This document shows positions 34,101 through 46,000 of a stretch of DNA of 64,000 bases, one piece after another. Origin of the DNA: Ophiostoma sp. CBS 140.51 (taxonomy: Eukaryota > Ascomycota > Sordariomycetes > Ophiostomatales > Ophiostomataceae); NCBI GenBank assembly GCA_029298735.1, contig JANSLP010000002.1, positions 248,001 through 312,000 on the forward strand, in the 5' to 3' direction. The notes below the pieces were generated by a model. That model was given only the letters and a program-made list of their open reading frames with translations. It was not told the origin of the DNA and searched no databases. The position numbers and the translations under genes were made by a program. Every line of letters begins with the position of its first letter. The stretch's first letter is position 1.

Positions 34101-36939
34101 GTACGAGTTGATGCAGACGATGCCCACCACGGGAAAGCAAAAGCTCCGACGTCGTAACTTGTGCCGTTGCATGACGGCAGAAGTACAATGGCCAAATCGG
34201 CGCGGTTGGCTAACTCAGAAAACGAGCTGCCCCAGAATCAAGCTCCAAGATATCACGCCTGTCGAAGCTCCACGACTCCACGACACGACAGCAAAAAACG
34301 CAGGTTTGATGTGCATGGTGCATAATGTTGTCGCTCCATAACACCACATCGATCAAGCGATTGATAAGAATCGACTTCGACCTTTCCCAACCTTCCATTA
34401 GCTGTCTTCCCGCCTTGCCTTAGCGCTTCGGAGAGCTCGTAAGTACGATGTATTTTGCAACCTTTTTGGCAGGCTCATCACCTGTCATGTTTTTCTTCTG
34501 TCCTTCTGTTTTTTGCTTGCCGTTTTGGGAGCTTGGAAGAAATGGAGTCCCTGCCTTGTTGAGTCTAGTTGCCCGCATCGGAGTCAACCCCCGTTCCTCC
34601 CTCCACCTTCCTTTTTCCTTCCCTTCCAACCTTCTCCTCCACCTTGACTCTTGGCGGCAGTTGACTGTGACTTGCGTTCCCGACTTGTGTCCCGACAATT
34701 TGTACATACTTCGACCGTCTCTGTCCACCTCCATGTATCCCACGGCGTACAAGGAAGGTATACCGGCGCACCGGCCCCGACGAGCACCGATATTACTCTG
34801 GGGTCTTGGCTGCCTAACGGTACGGAGGTTATCAAGGCAAAGTATGTATCTGCTTTCCTACCAGTAATACGGGCTGCTCCGGATGAACCATAGATACCAC
34901 GGAATAAATTTACAGGACAGAGAGAGAGAGAGAAGGAGGAAGGCCAGTGTAGTATCTCACTCTTTCTCATCTGACGGCCATCCTCTTCATTTTGTACGAA
35001 GTATCTACTTTGAGAAGGATATGTCGAGCAATCACATCGGGCAACTCAAACGGCGAATTGTTTGGAAATGTCGGACGTTGTCTGCCACCGACACCCCGCT
35101 GGGATTGGGGATTGGAGGGTTCTTTTGACAGACGTTATGTCCATTTTGTCCGTTCTGTCTGTTCTGTTGGGTTTTTACGAGGGTTGAGAAGGCTCGAAAG
35201 GGTCAAATGTTTGCCCCATTTTTATTTTAGACTTACAAAGTCCACTCCAGTTCCACGCAGTCCGCCGAAATTTGAAAGTGAAAAAAGGCTTGTTTTTGGA
35301 GTCCTGCTTGGTAATACAAAATGCAAAGTGAGGAGGCAAAAAGGCAGCGAAAAGAACACGGACCAAGCTACGGACTAACAGCGACCTGCCAACAGCTCCA
35401 GAGGCAAACAAGCAGTTAACTCCCCGACCGCAAATCGAGAACAAAAAATGGCCAAAGGTATATAGATACCGAGTGTCAAGCTGCTGCTCACTTCAATTAC
35501 GATCATAATTGAACTCCGCATCCTACAGCAATACGTCGTATTATTGTATCGTCGTTGTCTGGAGTTAAACGGAGCTTTGCACGGAGCCTTGAACAGCAAA
35601 AAGACCGTTTGTTACACTGATCGGCTCATTGAAGCCTTTTTGGGGGAACTTTCCGGCAGGCAATATTGGAGTCCTTGGGGAGAGGAGACACAGCTGGAAG
35701 CTAGCCTTGCAGGGGAAGTGGTCGTAATTAATAGTGTAGCGGTGCCCACTATCCGTCCGAGCAATACGGCCAGGGCAAGAGGGCAGGTGGGCAGGAAGGC
35801 AAGCTTCGGGGGCTTTCGATGGAAAGGTGCTGTTAACGAGTAGGCTGGTTCTGGCTGTCTTCACTTGAGCTGCTGTGTGCACCATATTCTACCCGACAGG
35901 TGTCTGCTGTGTAGAAGTATCGGATCCATAGCTAACATGTGTATTCACTGCATATCTACCCAAGTATTGACGTATTCATCCGTTCGTTCCTACCTGACTC
36001 TCCAGAGTGGATAGTGGACAGCCCTGTTCCTTCCCTCCGCCGTCTGTCCGCGTGTTCGTACCTACTAGCTCGCCCGGGGAAGAGGACCCAATGCTCCTTC
36101 TAGAAGGAGGGAAAGGGTGAAGACAGAGAGTGGAAGGAAAGTGTGAGTAGGCACTTTCCGTCGACGACGTCGAAAGACCGATCTTGTGAAAGAGCGTATC
36201 CAGTTACCAAGAACAGCAGGTACTTAAAACAGGCTGTTCATTGGCTGACAGATCATCTTATCAACGCTGCTTCCTATGCAATGGCTGGCACGTCAAGATA
36301 ATCTCGATACTCCATACACGGCTGCATCTTGGGACGATATTGATGTAGATTTAGATATCTGGATTTAAAGGGAACAAAGTAAGAAATGTGCATATTTTCT
36401 TTTTCTTTCTATATTTTATTATTAATTCTTTTTGATAAAGAACGAACTATACCTTTCCGGCAGCACAGAAAATGAAAACAACTAGATAAGATTGAAACAC
36501 GGCGAACAGTACCAATGTCATAGTTCACTGCCGTCTTTATGCTTATCTACAAACCCGAGAAAATGTTTTGCTACGATGCTGATGTTGGTATGACGAAGCA
36601 TCAAGTATCGATTTAACGAGGCAAAGGACCAAGAATGATAAAAGCTCTCTAAAAAGAGCTCTCTAAGAAGATACAGAAAAAGCACTGAATAAAACACCAT
36701 TAACCCTTTGCCTCTCTAGAAGCCCGTTGTTTGTCCGTCGCCCAAATACAAATAGCAAAAAATAATAATGAAAACAGAGTAGTAATAACACAAATGCCTG
36801 TAGCATCACCCGGAACCAAATCAAATAAACCAAAGCGTCTCATCCTCCTCGATCAAGAGCACATCCAGCGAAGCAACTTTTGTTTCAAAGAAAGCGGGCA
36901 CTACTCCGAATCAGGTCCTTCTTTCAAAAGAGAGGGGCA
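31162..36939. other. 5.8 kb spacer upstream of the ABC transporter
   Basis: No protein-coding gene is supported. It should hold the transporter promoter on the left and the 3' region of the Ies1-type gene on the right. Open frames up to about 219 codons (33682-34341) have no domain and lie over opposing frames of similar length. A 33-bp perfect tandem duplication at 32008-32073 and a partial 17-bp repeat at 36896-36951 are listed separately. Bases 36240-36800 are AT-rich. Confidence 0.45.
32008..32073. repeat. Perfect 33-bp tandem duplication
   Basis: Two identical head-to-tail 33-bp units (32008-32040 and 32041-32073), beginning AAGTGGTTCGCTAACATTTC. Both copies are perfect, which points to a recent duplication. 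They lie in non-coding sequence about 0.9 kb upstream of the ABC transporter start codon. Confidence 0.95.
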
Positions 36940-36951
36940 CTACTCCGAATC
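36896..36951. repeat. 17-bp direct repeat spanning the Ies1-gene stop codon
   Basis: GGGCACTACTCCGAATC occurs at 36896-36912 and again at 36935-36951, 39 bp apart. On the minus strand each copy reads Asp-Ser-Glu-stop, in the same frame. The copy at 36935 contains the stop codon of the Ies1-type gene. The other lies 13 codons downstream. Confidence 0.9.
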
Positions 36952-39830
36952 CGATCCCATGCCAAGAAGCGCCTTGTCCACATCGTTGAGCTCGTCGTCG
37001 TCGTCGTCGTTGACGGTTTCATCATCGTCGTCATCCTCGCGCTTCACCTTGGAGGAGCGTCCGCCGCTGGCACGGGGCCGTGATGAAGTCGACGCAGACA
37101 GACCCGACGGGCCGGGCGTCTTCTTCTTGATGGTGACGCGGGTCTTGTTGACCGGGGGTGTGGCTGACACGGACGCCACGTCTTCTGTGTCGTCGCCGGC
37201 ATCGTCGCCACCCTCACCACCCTCAGCGTCGCCCTCACCCTCGGCGCCACTAGCCAAGGCGGTCGCGTCCTCGTCGCCGGCACCATCGTCACCAGCACCA
37301 GGAGCGGCGCTGCCGTGGCGTGTGCCGGCATCGCTCATGGTGACGTCACCGTTGGCGGCGGCCAGAGCTGCGGCAGCCTTGGCGGCGCGGCGACGGCGGG
37401 CGGAGATGGCTGCAGGAGTGTTACTGGGAATGCGGCCAGTCGAGGTACGGCCACCGCGGCCACCACGGCTCAGGGCCGCTACAGCGGGCACCTGACCAGT
37501 TGCGCCGACTGTACGCCGCTTCTTGGCCGCGGGCGTTGTCTCGACAAAGGACATGGATATGGACGCATCGGCGTCCATCCCTTGGGTGTCGGCGTCCTGC
37601 TCATCCTCGGTCTCGTTGGGGTCCCGGTACTCGTCCTCGACGGGGGGCACGTTGACACGGGGCCGCTTGATGGTAGGGACGACCATGTTCTTGGGCATGC
37701 CGTCCGTCTCCCAGCGGTTGAGCCGGCGGCAGGCGCGGCGCATGGCCGAGGCGTAGGTCGACACTTCTTCACCGAAATCTTCGGGCTCCGACTTGAGCTG
37801 CACAAGACCGTGGAAACCACGCTCGCGGAACTCGTTGCCGGTCGCCATGCTCTGCGGGGCACCCAGCATAAAGGTGAAGAGGTCGCGGTTGAAACTCAAG
37901 TTGGACTCGTCCTCGCTGTTCTCGAAGGGATCCTCGACCTCCTCGAGACGGCGCAGAGCGCGCACAATGGCACCCTCCGTGCGACGTGTCTTACGCGACC
38001 GGTGGTGCTTGCGATGCATACCACGCGACAGCAGATACTCGATGCGCTGCTTGCGGTTGTTCTCAACGGCAATCTGGTGCGCGGTTGGCGGGCGGGGCTT
38101 GCGGCTGGGGGCAACTGAGGTGTTGGCGCGGTCGTCATCGTCGTCATCGTCATCCTCGTCGCGGCGGTGGCGGCTACCACGGCCACCTTCGGGCTTAACT
38201 TGCTTGCGCTTACGGCGGGTCTGCTGCATCTGCTGCTGCTGGTGCAGTTGTTGGATCAGGGGTGGCTGGCGCACGGGCGACGGTCCGCCACCGTCACCGA
38301 GCGAGAACTTATGGGGGCCACCACGGCGGGCCGAGCCTGTAGCACCACCAGCACCACCGCCACCACCGAATGAGCGGATCAATGAGCGAGGCGGCGGAGT
38401 AGACCGCATGCTCTCGAGATCGCTCTCGTGCTTAGAAGGGCGGATCCGTGGGAGAATGGCCGGCGGCACCGAACGCTCATTGTCGGTACCACCACCACCA
38501 GCGAGCTCGGCCGCAGCTTCCTTGACGGCCGCCGCTTCCTTGGCAGCCGCCGCGGCCGTAGCTGCAGCCGAGGGGCGCGAGGGCCGTGAGCTCCGCTTGT
38601 GTGGCGGCATCTCCACAAACTGCTCGTCATGCAAAATTTTGGCACGCAGGCTCTTCTTGGACAGACCAAAGGCGCGCTCCACAGGGGTGTCAATGTTCTC
38701 CTGGGCCTCCTCCTCGGGCGTCATCTCGACCATGACGGGGACGCCCTGGTTGGCCACGTCGATGCCGTAGTCGACACCCGCGCCGAACGGGTTCTCTTCA
38801 CAGCCCTCCTCGGTGAAGTCAGACTCGAGGTAGAACCAGACGATCCACAGGAATGCACGGGCGCGGGACTCGCTGGTGAGGTTGGTTTTCATAATGAGGT
38901 CGTGGAACTCGCGGCCCGGTGGGAAGTGCAGCTCGGCGACCTTAGAGGCATTGTTGCAGATGAGAAAGAGGAGGTTGACCGGGTTGGTGCGCGGGACATC
39001 GGTCTCCTTGAGGATGTCGAGTGAGCGAGGCTCGGCGCGGTCTTCGGTGCCACCTTTGAGGATTGACTTGAGGCGCGGCGCGTCCTGCAATTGCTTGTAG
39101 TCCAGCAACTTCTCATTGGCTTGGAGGGAAGGAATCGCATGGTAGGTACGTAGTTGCGCGCGCATCTCGGGGAAGACTGTCGTTTGTTAGTAGGATGCTC
39201 AAAGGCCATGCAGTTGGGAGCTGGGAAAGGGAGCCTACAATTCAGCGTAGTGTTCATGCGGCCAATGTTGACCAGCAGACACACCATGGCCATGTTCTTG
39301 GCCGCCTCGCGATCCGTCAGCAGCTTGTCGTGCAAAATCTTGCTCGTCTTGCTGCTTCGGGCCATGGTGTCAATGTACAAGTCAGCAAAGCACTGCTTGG
39401 GCATCGTGTCGGGTTCGTAGCTGTTGGTAAAGACGCGGTGATCGTCATCAAAGATGGCTCGCAAAAAGTCGTATTGGATGTCGAATCGCCACAGAGGCTC
39501 GCCGTCTTCCTTCTTCAGGTGCCTAATCTTGCCGATGGCGCTGGGGTCCTTGAACATACCAGGACCGCCAGGACCGCCAGCAGCAGAAGAATCGCGACCT
39601 CCACGGCCTCGGCCACCTCGTCCTCCACCAGCACCACCGCGACGCTCTTGTACGTCTGGTGTGCCGACCATACGGCTTGTGTTTCGTGATACGTTGCGTG
39701 GTGTGCCGTCGTCGCGGTCGCTGGCCTCGTCTTCGGTCAGGTTGTTGTTGGCAAAAGACCTCTCATCACGGGCTGGCGACGTTCTGGGCTCGACCTCCGT
39801 CGTGCTGACGGCTGAGCTTGGGGAGGCCAT
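36940..39830 (-). CDS. ies1: Ies1-type subunit of the INO80 chromatin remodelling complex
   Basis: Two exons, 39830-39239 and 39176-36940, separated by a 62-nt GT-AG intron whose removal joins the family sequence at MNTTLNFFPEMRAQLRTYHA; 942 residues. The N-terminus is low complexity with an RGG-type stretch (about residues 64-79), followed by the conserved domain from about 95 to 350, with segments such as DGEPLWRFDIQYDFLRAIFDD and LWIVWFYLESDFTEEGCEENPFG. The rest is disordered: basic and His-containing blocks, Gln runs and acidic tracts, ending in an Asp-rich tail. Ies1 is a peripheral, fungal-specific INO80 subunit in the nucleus. The conserved domain is confident; the long tail shows little recognisable. 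The gene is divergent from the dioxygenase gene. An in-frame second copy of the stop context follows the stop codon. Confidence 0.85.
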
Positions 39831-41473
39831 TGTGACGGGATGGCCGTTGTGTTGATGATGTAGGAAGCTCGTCGGAATGGATGGGGGACCACCCGGGATG
39901 GTCGTTGTGATGAATTTGAGGCCGATAACGATGTGGTGGTGAGGTCGAAAAGAGGGAAAAGGGGGAAGGTTTGGCGATGTGCGAAATTCGCGTTTCGCGA
40001 TGTGATTTATCGCGTTGGCGTGTTAAAAAAGGAAGGAACGTCGCGGTGTTGATAATAATGTTTGGCAAAAGAAGGAGGGCAAGGAAGGTTGTGGAAGGAA
40101 AGAGCGACAGGCAGCTGAAAAGGGAGTCGAGAAAAGATGGAAGGGGCTGCAAATTAGCTCGCGCGGAAGGAGCAGCTGGGCGAACAGGTCATCACGATGC
40201 CGAGTGACGGGGCTTGATGATCGGGAAAAAGACAGTCGTGAAAAGGTATCAAAATCGAGGTCGGATGACGTGGGATGAAAATATTTGGGAGATAATTGAA
40301 GAGGTAAAAAGAAAGAAATGCCTAATCACTACGCAATTGGCAAACAGGAACCCTAAAACTCCAAAAAATTGTTGGTGATGCGTTGCCCTGTTTTTTTCGT
40401 GTACTCTGTGCCGGAAAAAGCGACGAGACAAGCGGCAGGAGCGACGGCCATCACCTGTGGATCGCCTCAAAGAACGCTGTTCCTCGTACAAAACACCGCG
40501 TAATTCTGGCGAGAACACCTCAGAACACGTCCCTGCCGAGTCCGTGAACTACCCCTTGCGCTATAGCTGCACGTGACGAGACTCGATGTGTGTTAGTCGG
40601 AGCATGCAGCTAGACGGTATGCGCCAAAGCAAATTGAGCTTGTCGTTTTGAGTTGCCCAAACGGGAAGCAACCCCAGCATCACTAACGCCGACCTTGATT
40701 GGGGGCAGGCGCGCGTAGCGAACCACAAAGTAGACAAAGCAAATGCATACGAGTATTCAAAGCGAGCTAGCTGGAGCAGCGTATCAAGCGGGCGAGAAGC
40801 GGGCGACTCAAGCGGCTTGGCTCTGATGGCCTTTGACGGGGTTCTGATGGATTTGATGGGTTTCTGCTGGGGCTCTGATGGCACTCTTTTTACCTAATTT
40901 TTGATAGTAAAGTTTGTTCGCCACTGCTCTAGATTTCTTTTTCTTTTTTTCTCCGTCTTTTTCGTTGTCTCCTTCTTTTCTATCATGTGGGAACGCGGAA
41001 AGAATAACGAGGACGAGAAAGGCTATCTACAGTTTATGCGGTGACACAGGGCCCAATAATTCCAAGACGGGCGCTTCCGACAAAGTCTCGACTTTGCCAA
41101 GTTTCTCCAGCGGACGAGATTTGAGGAAAGACCGTTAGATAATATTTATCTGTGTTTTGTTACGTCGTAAGAATAGAGAATGGTGTTATCTTGAGGTTTA
41201 TCGCTTGCCGCCACTAAATAACGGCCGCCGGCAAGAGGAACAAAAAGACAAAAAAAAGACAAAAAAGGTACTTTAGCTCTTGCCTTGAGCGCCGTACGAC
41301 TGGAACTGTACTCTGTACTTTGTTTCAGAGGAAAGAGATCGCCGAGGCAGTCAGCATAAAACAAACAAGGAAGGAACCCCACGGCAACTTGACACCCGAT
41401 AAAGAAGGAGCTTTCACAGTAAACTGCTTCATTATCTTCCTCCTCCTCTTCCTCAACACACACCACCACCAAC
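39831..41473. other. Divergent promoter region of the Ies1-type and dioxygenase genes
   Basis: No gene is supported. It should carry both promoters. A T-rich pyrimidine tract at 40925-40985 and many short open frames without motifs are seen. The sequence just before the dioxygenase start is a CA/CT-rich leader (41445-41473). Confidence 0.5.
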
Positions 41474-42649
41474 ATGTCTGCTACTATCCCGGTTATTGAC
41501 CTTACTGGCGCCGAAGAGGGCGGCGCCAACCGCGATGCCGTGGCCCGCGCGCTCGTCGAGGCTGCTGTCGAGCACGGCTTTGTGTACATTCGCAACACAG
41601 GCCTTGACATTCCGGCCGCCGCCGTCAATGGTGCATTTGATATTGTCAGTTCCTTTTGCTCATTCCACCTTGTTACTTCCTTTACTAATGACTGCAGTCC
41701 CGCAAGCTGTTTAAGCTGCCGGCCGAGGAGAAGGAGCTGTGCAAGATCCAGACCAACAACCGCGGCTGGACGGGCATGCACGTTGAGACGCTCGACCCTA
41801 AGACGCAGCGGGTCGGCGATACAAAGGAGTAGGTCAACTCGGCACGCACTGGCAACAACTTGTTTGCTAACCCTCCACAGGGCCTTCAACTTTGGCGAGT
41901 TTGTGGACGGCAAGGCGCAGCAGCCGATCCCCGCCTCCATCGCCTCGGACGAGCCCCAGATCGACTCGTTCTTCGACCTCTGCTACCACCTATGCCTCAA
42001 GCTCAACGACCTGCTGGGCATCGGCCTCGAGGTCAACCCGCCCGATTTCTTTACGGTGGCTCACCGCAAGGAGGCCGGGCCCTCGGGCAACACGCTGCGG
42101 CTGCTGTACTACCCGCCGAGACACGACAGCGGCGACGACGAGGACATTCGCGCGGGTGCGCACTCCGACTACGGCTCGATGACGCTGTTGTTCCGTCTAG
42201 CGGGCCAGGCTGGTCTCGAAATCAACACGCGCGACGGCAGCTGGGCACCTGTGCCCGTTCTGCCGCCCGGCACGGGCGTTGAGAAGGATGATGCCCCGCC
42301 GATCCTGGTCAACATTGGCGACCTGCTTTCGTACTGGACGGGCGGTCTGCTGCGGAGCACGGTGCACCGTGTGATTTTCCCCAAGCCCGGCGCCGACGGT
42401 ACTGCCACTGCCAACGTGACGCCCGGTGAGAGCACCAAGGAGCCGCGCTACTCGATTGCCTTCTTCTGCCACCCGGCCGGCGCAAGCCCGCTGTCGGCGG
42501 TGCCCAGCAAGCGCGTGGCCCAGGCTGTAGCCGAGGCGCAGGGCAAGGGCAAGGCTATTGCGGCGCCCGACAGCAAGATCATGACGGCGGACGAACACCT
42601 GCAGATGCGCCTGCGCTCGACGTACCTGGACCTGTATGAGAAGAAGTAA
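41474..42649 (+). CDS. 2-oxoglutarate/Fe(II)-dependent dioxygenase, isopenicillin-N-synthase-like
   Basis: Three exons, 41474-41644, 41698-41828 and 41881-42649, with 53- and 52-nt introns, give 356 residues. The N-terminal DIOX_N region starts with PVIDLTG and includes EHGFVYIRNTG and SRKLFKLPAEEKEL. The catalytic double-stranded helix keeps the iron ligands His195-x-Asp197 (HSDYGSMTLLF) and His263 (TVHRV), and the 2-oxoglutarate-binding Arg290-x-Ser292 (RYSIAFF). Members oxidise small molecules, using oxygen and 2-oxoglutarate, in primary or secondary metabolism; the substrate cannot be predicted. The protein seems cytosolic, with no signal peptide. No biosynthetic partner genes surround it, so it is unlikely to be part of a gene cluster. 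A segment with Gly/Thr-rich sequence near 275 is slightly longer than usual. Confidence 0.93.
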   Translation: MSATIPVIDLTGAEEGGANRDAVARALVEAAVEHGFVYIRNTGLDIPAAAVNGAFDIVSSFCSFHLVTSFTNDCSPASCLSCRPRRRSCARSRPTTAAGRACTLRRSTLRRSGSAIQRSRSTRHALATTCLLTLHRAFNFGEFVDGKAQQPIPASIASDEPQIDSFFDLCYHLCLKLNDLLGIGLEVNPPDFFTVAHRKEAGPSGNTLRLLYYPPRHDSGDDEDIRAGAHSDYGSMTLLFRLAGQAGLEINTRDGSWAPVPVLPPGTGVEKDDAPPILVNIGDLLSYWTGGLLRSTVHRVIFPKPGADGTATANVTPGESTKEPRYSIAFFCHPAGASPLSAVPSKRVAQAVAEAQGKGKAIAAPDSKIMTADEHLQMRLRSTYLDLYEKK

Positions 42650-43056
42650 ACGGAGAGAGGGGGCCCTTTATCAGGAGCAGTATTTTTGATTATTTAGCTC
42701 TACATTTGATTCCCGTTTATGTTCACTGCCAGGTACGTCTTTGTGTGTTTGTATATCGTGTATTTGCGATGCCGCACCTAGAAGTCGCTGGCCAAAATAT
42801 GAACAGAAATGGAACAAAATATAAAACAGGTCCAAGATTAGAGAGTCCCAGTATCTCAATAAAAAGCAAAAACAACCGGTCCAAACCCAAATAAATGCAA
42901 CAAAATCAAAGGGATCTAAGAGACGAACAGGATGTGCTCATTCTCCAGTCCGGCCATACATCCACTTGGTAGGCCTATAATAGAACATCGTGTCATAGTA
43001 ATACATGGGAAATCATTAGCTTTTGAGCAAACTCAAACCACTTTCTCCTTCTCCTG
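42650..43056. other. Short spacer between convergent dioxygenase and C2-protein genes
   Basis: No gene is supported. AT-rich sequence from about 42680 to 42910, including AATAAA-like words near 42857 and 42890, fits overlapping 3' untranslated regions of two convergent genes. Confidence 0.5.
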
Positions 43057-46000
43057 TCAACGACCGTGGTGGCGACGAGAACGGCCCGTTCCAATGTCGA
43101 TGCGGCTCATCTCCTCCATCAGGGCAATTTCGCCAGAGCTGCCGTGCATGCCAGTGCCAGAAGGGCTGTCGTTCCACGGCAGCGCTCTAGCGGCCGGACC
43201 AGTCGGCATCAGAGCACCGCTCATAACCGGGCTCCGGTCTCCACCATCGTTGTACCCGTAGCTGCTGCTGCCTCTGTAGCTCCCGGTATGGGATGCTCCA
43301 CCACCTCCACCACCATACTGGCTCTGATTGCCACCAACGGGAATCTTGGCAGGAATGGGCGGCGCTGAGCTTCCAAAACTAGTGCGCCCGGGGCTGCTGC
43401 CATACACGGATGGAGCGTGGTTTTCGCTGGGGTAGTCGAAGGTGCTTGTGCGTCCCAGCCGTGGTGGCGTGAAACTGTCTTGCTGCTGCTGTCGGGGATA
43501 GGTGAGCGGTGCGAGCGGAGTAGACCCCGACGGGGAGCGCGAAGACAGCGTGCCGCTACTCACCGGAATCGCGGCGACACTTTGGCGATTGGCCTTCTTC
43601 TGGAGACGGTTGCGGGCGGTCGGCGTGTAGGTGGTTCCCGGGTCGTCGGCAGAGCTGAACGTCACACCGGAGCTGCCCATCGAGGACTGCGGCCGACCAG
43701 CAATGCGAAGTTGCTTTCTTCCCGAGGTCGGTGTTGAGTAGTCGGCTGGAGAGGCAGTGTTCGATGCAGGATTGCTCGGCTTCGGCTCAGGTTCAGGTGC
43801 CCATGACTCCACAGGGAGATGGTCGGATGGGTCAATCTCAGTTCCGTCATGGGCAATAATCTTGCCGCTGGCTTCGTTGTAGTCAGGGCGGACTTGGCCC
43901 TTGGACGCTGCCAGGGCCGGGTTCAGAGCATCGTATGAGTCTGGGCCGAACGGAATACCGGACATGCGACGCTCACCCCCCTCAGGCGAAGCTGCGGGCG
44001 GTGGTGCCGGGCTGACGGATTTGCGCTTGATGGTGTGCTGCGGCCTGGGTGAAGTACCCCGGTTGTTGTTGTTGTTTACGCCAACAGCAGGCGACGGCAC
44101 TCCTGACGAGTATGGACCCGGGCTACGGTCGTATCGGGACTGAGGTGGCTGCACCGGCTGCGGTGGTGTGCTGTAGGACTGAGAGAACTGCGACCGCTGC
44201 GGGGTGCCGTATGTCTGGGCCTGGGAGCTACTGTTGTAGTCGTAGTCAAGGCTTCTCCGCGATGTTTCCTCAAGCATTTGACGGCCACGAGGAGGCGTTG
44301 CCTGTAGTGGTGTGTCCATCGCCGACTGGGGAGGAATTGTGTAGCGTTGCTTCTGCTGTTGAGGCTGCTGCTCATGGTGCTCCTCGTTGTGGATACGGGA
44401 CCGAAGCTCGAGGGCCAGCGTAGGGTGCACACCAGGAACAAGCGACGCGGGGACAGCCGGGAGCATGTATGCCTCCGGGTTATCGCTGCGACGGGATGGG
44501 TCCTGATCGCTGTGGTTGCTCACGTATGGGTCGTTGTTGTGGTCGTAGGAGTCGTAGGACGATTCAGCCGAGACCGGCGCAGGCAGAGGGCTGGGGCTTC
44601 TGCGATAGTCGTGCGGAGCCATGGGGGACGGCGATCTGCGAGTGTACTGACCTGCGTCACTCTGGCGGTGCTGGCTGTGTGAGGATGAGGAGTAGAGGGG
44701 AGCAGGGGAAGCAGAGAAGCTAGCTCTGTGAGAGCTCAGATTCAAAGGAGCAGGGCTCGGCACCTTTTCATATCCCTGCGAGCCATAGCCATAGCCGGGC
44801 TCCTCCTGCTGTTGCGGGACCGGAGGCAGGGCGGGCCGGTTAGCGCTCTTCCGGAAAGAAGCTGTCCCGTAGGGGTCGGAGCCGTCATGGGCGTGGTCAT
44901 AGTCGCCACTGTACTGCGCATCATACGAAGCACGATGGGAGAGGTTGCGAGGCGCAGGTGGCTGGTATGTCTGGTCAGGCTGAGGACCAGATGGACCGTC
45001 TGCTGGCCGGTACGTGGGACGACCTGGGTAGGCAGCCGAAGAGATAGAGTGCCGGTGCGCTTCGTTGCGGAGGACATCACGACGCATCGCGGGCATGCCA
45101 TCCTTCTGTGTCGACGCGTTGAAGCTGGTGCGGAACGAGGCATCCTGGGTCGGCGCACCGCTGCTGTTGTTTCTGCTCCGGTGAACGGGTGGTGGCGGCG
45201 GACGGTCGTCGGCCGGCTGGCCGTAGTTGGGGTCTTCAAACGAAGGAGGCATGACGGGCGCTATGGAGTTGGTAGAAGAAGCACCGTCAAAGTGGTAGTC
45301 GCGAGAATCTTGTTGATGGTCGTACGACTGGCGGCTCTGGTGCTGTTGCGCGTTGTCTGGGGTGAAGTCGCGACTTCCGTACTGCTGAGACCTGTCATGT
45401 GAGTGGCTATGGTGGCTGTGGTGGCTGTGATGGCTCTGGTGCCGGTGATGCTGTTGCTGGTGCTGCTGGTGTTGCACAGCAGGGGGTGTGGATTCGTAAC
45501 CAGCATCTGCCGGCCCCGTCATGTAGGGATCCTGGTCGTTGAATTCTTGGTACTGGCCTGCAGGTGTAACCGGTGCCGGCGAGTTGGCACTGTTGTTGTA
45601 GTAGTTGGCAGGAGGCAGAGGGGACTGATTCGGCGTGTAGCTCGAGGGAGGTTGAGCCTTCTGGCGTGGTGGTGTCTGCATGTGCTGGGGCGCTTGTTGT
45701 TGCTGAACAAAGCTGGGGGATGCTGCCATAGTCTGCGCCGCGACGGGAACTGTTTGTGGTACCGGTGCGGCAGGAGCAGGAGAAGGTGCCTGTGCAGCAG
45801 GTTGTGGCTGGGCCGCCGGCTGGCCAGTGACCGGGTCGGACGGCAATGGACGCCGCTTGGGGCCAGCAGGTGCCCGTGGACCCATTGTGTTCGGTCCGCT
45901 GGTGTTGGCCTCCGTTGGCCGTCCCCGTGCACTCCCTGTGTTAGATGCAGTTGTCGTAGATGTTGGGACTGCAGCTGGGGCGACCGGCTTGGGCTTGGGC

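Noticed and set aside
33682..34341. 219-codon plus-strand frame in the transporter upstream spacer
   Set aside because: No domain; overlapped by a 195-codon frame on the opposite strand; Thr/Arg/Lys composition with no structure-like pattern.
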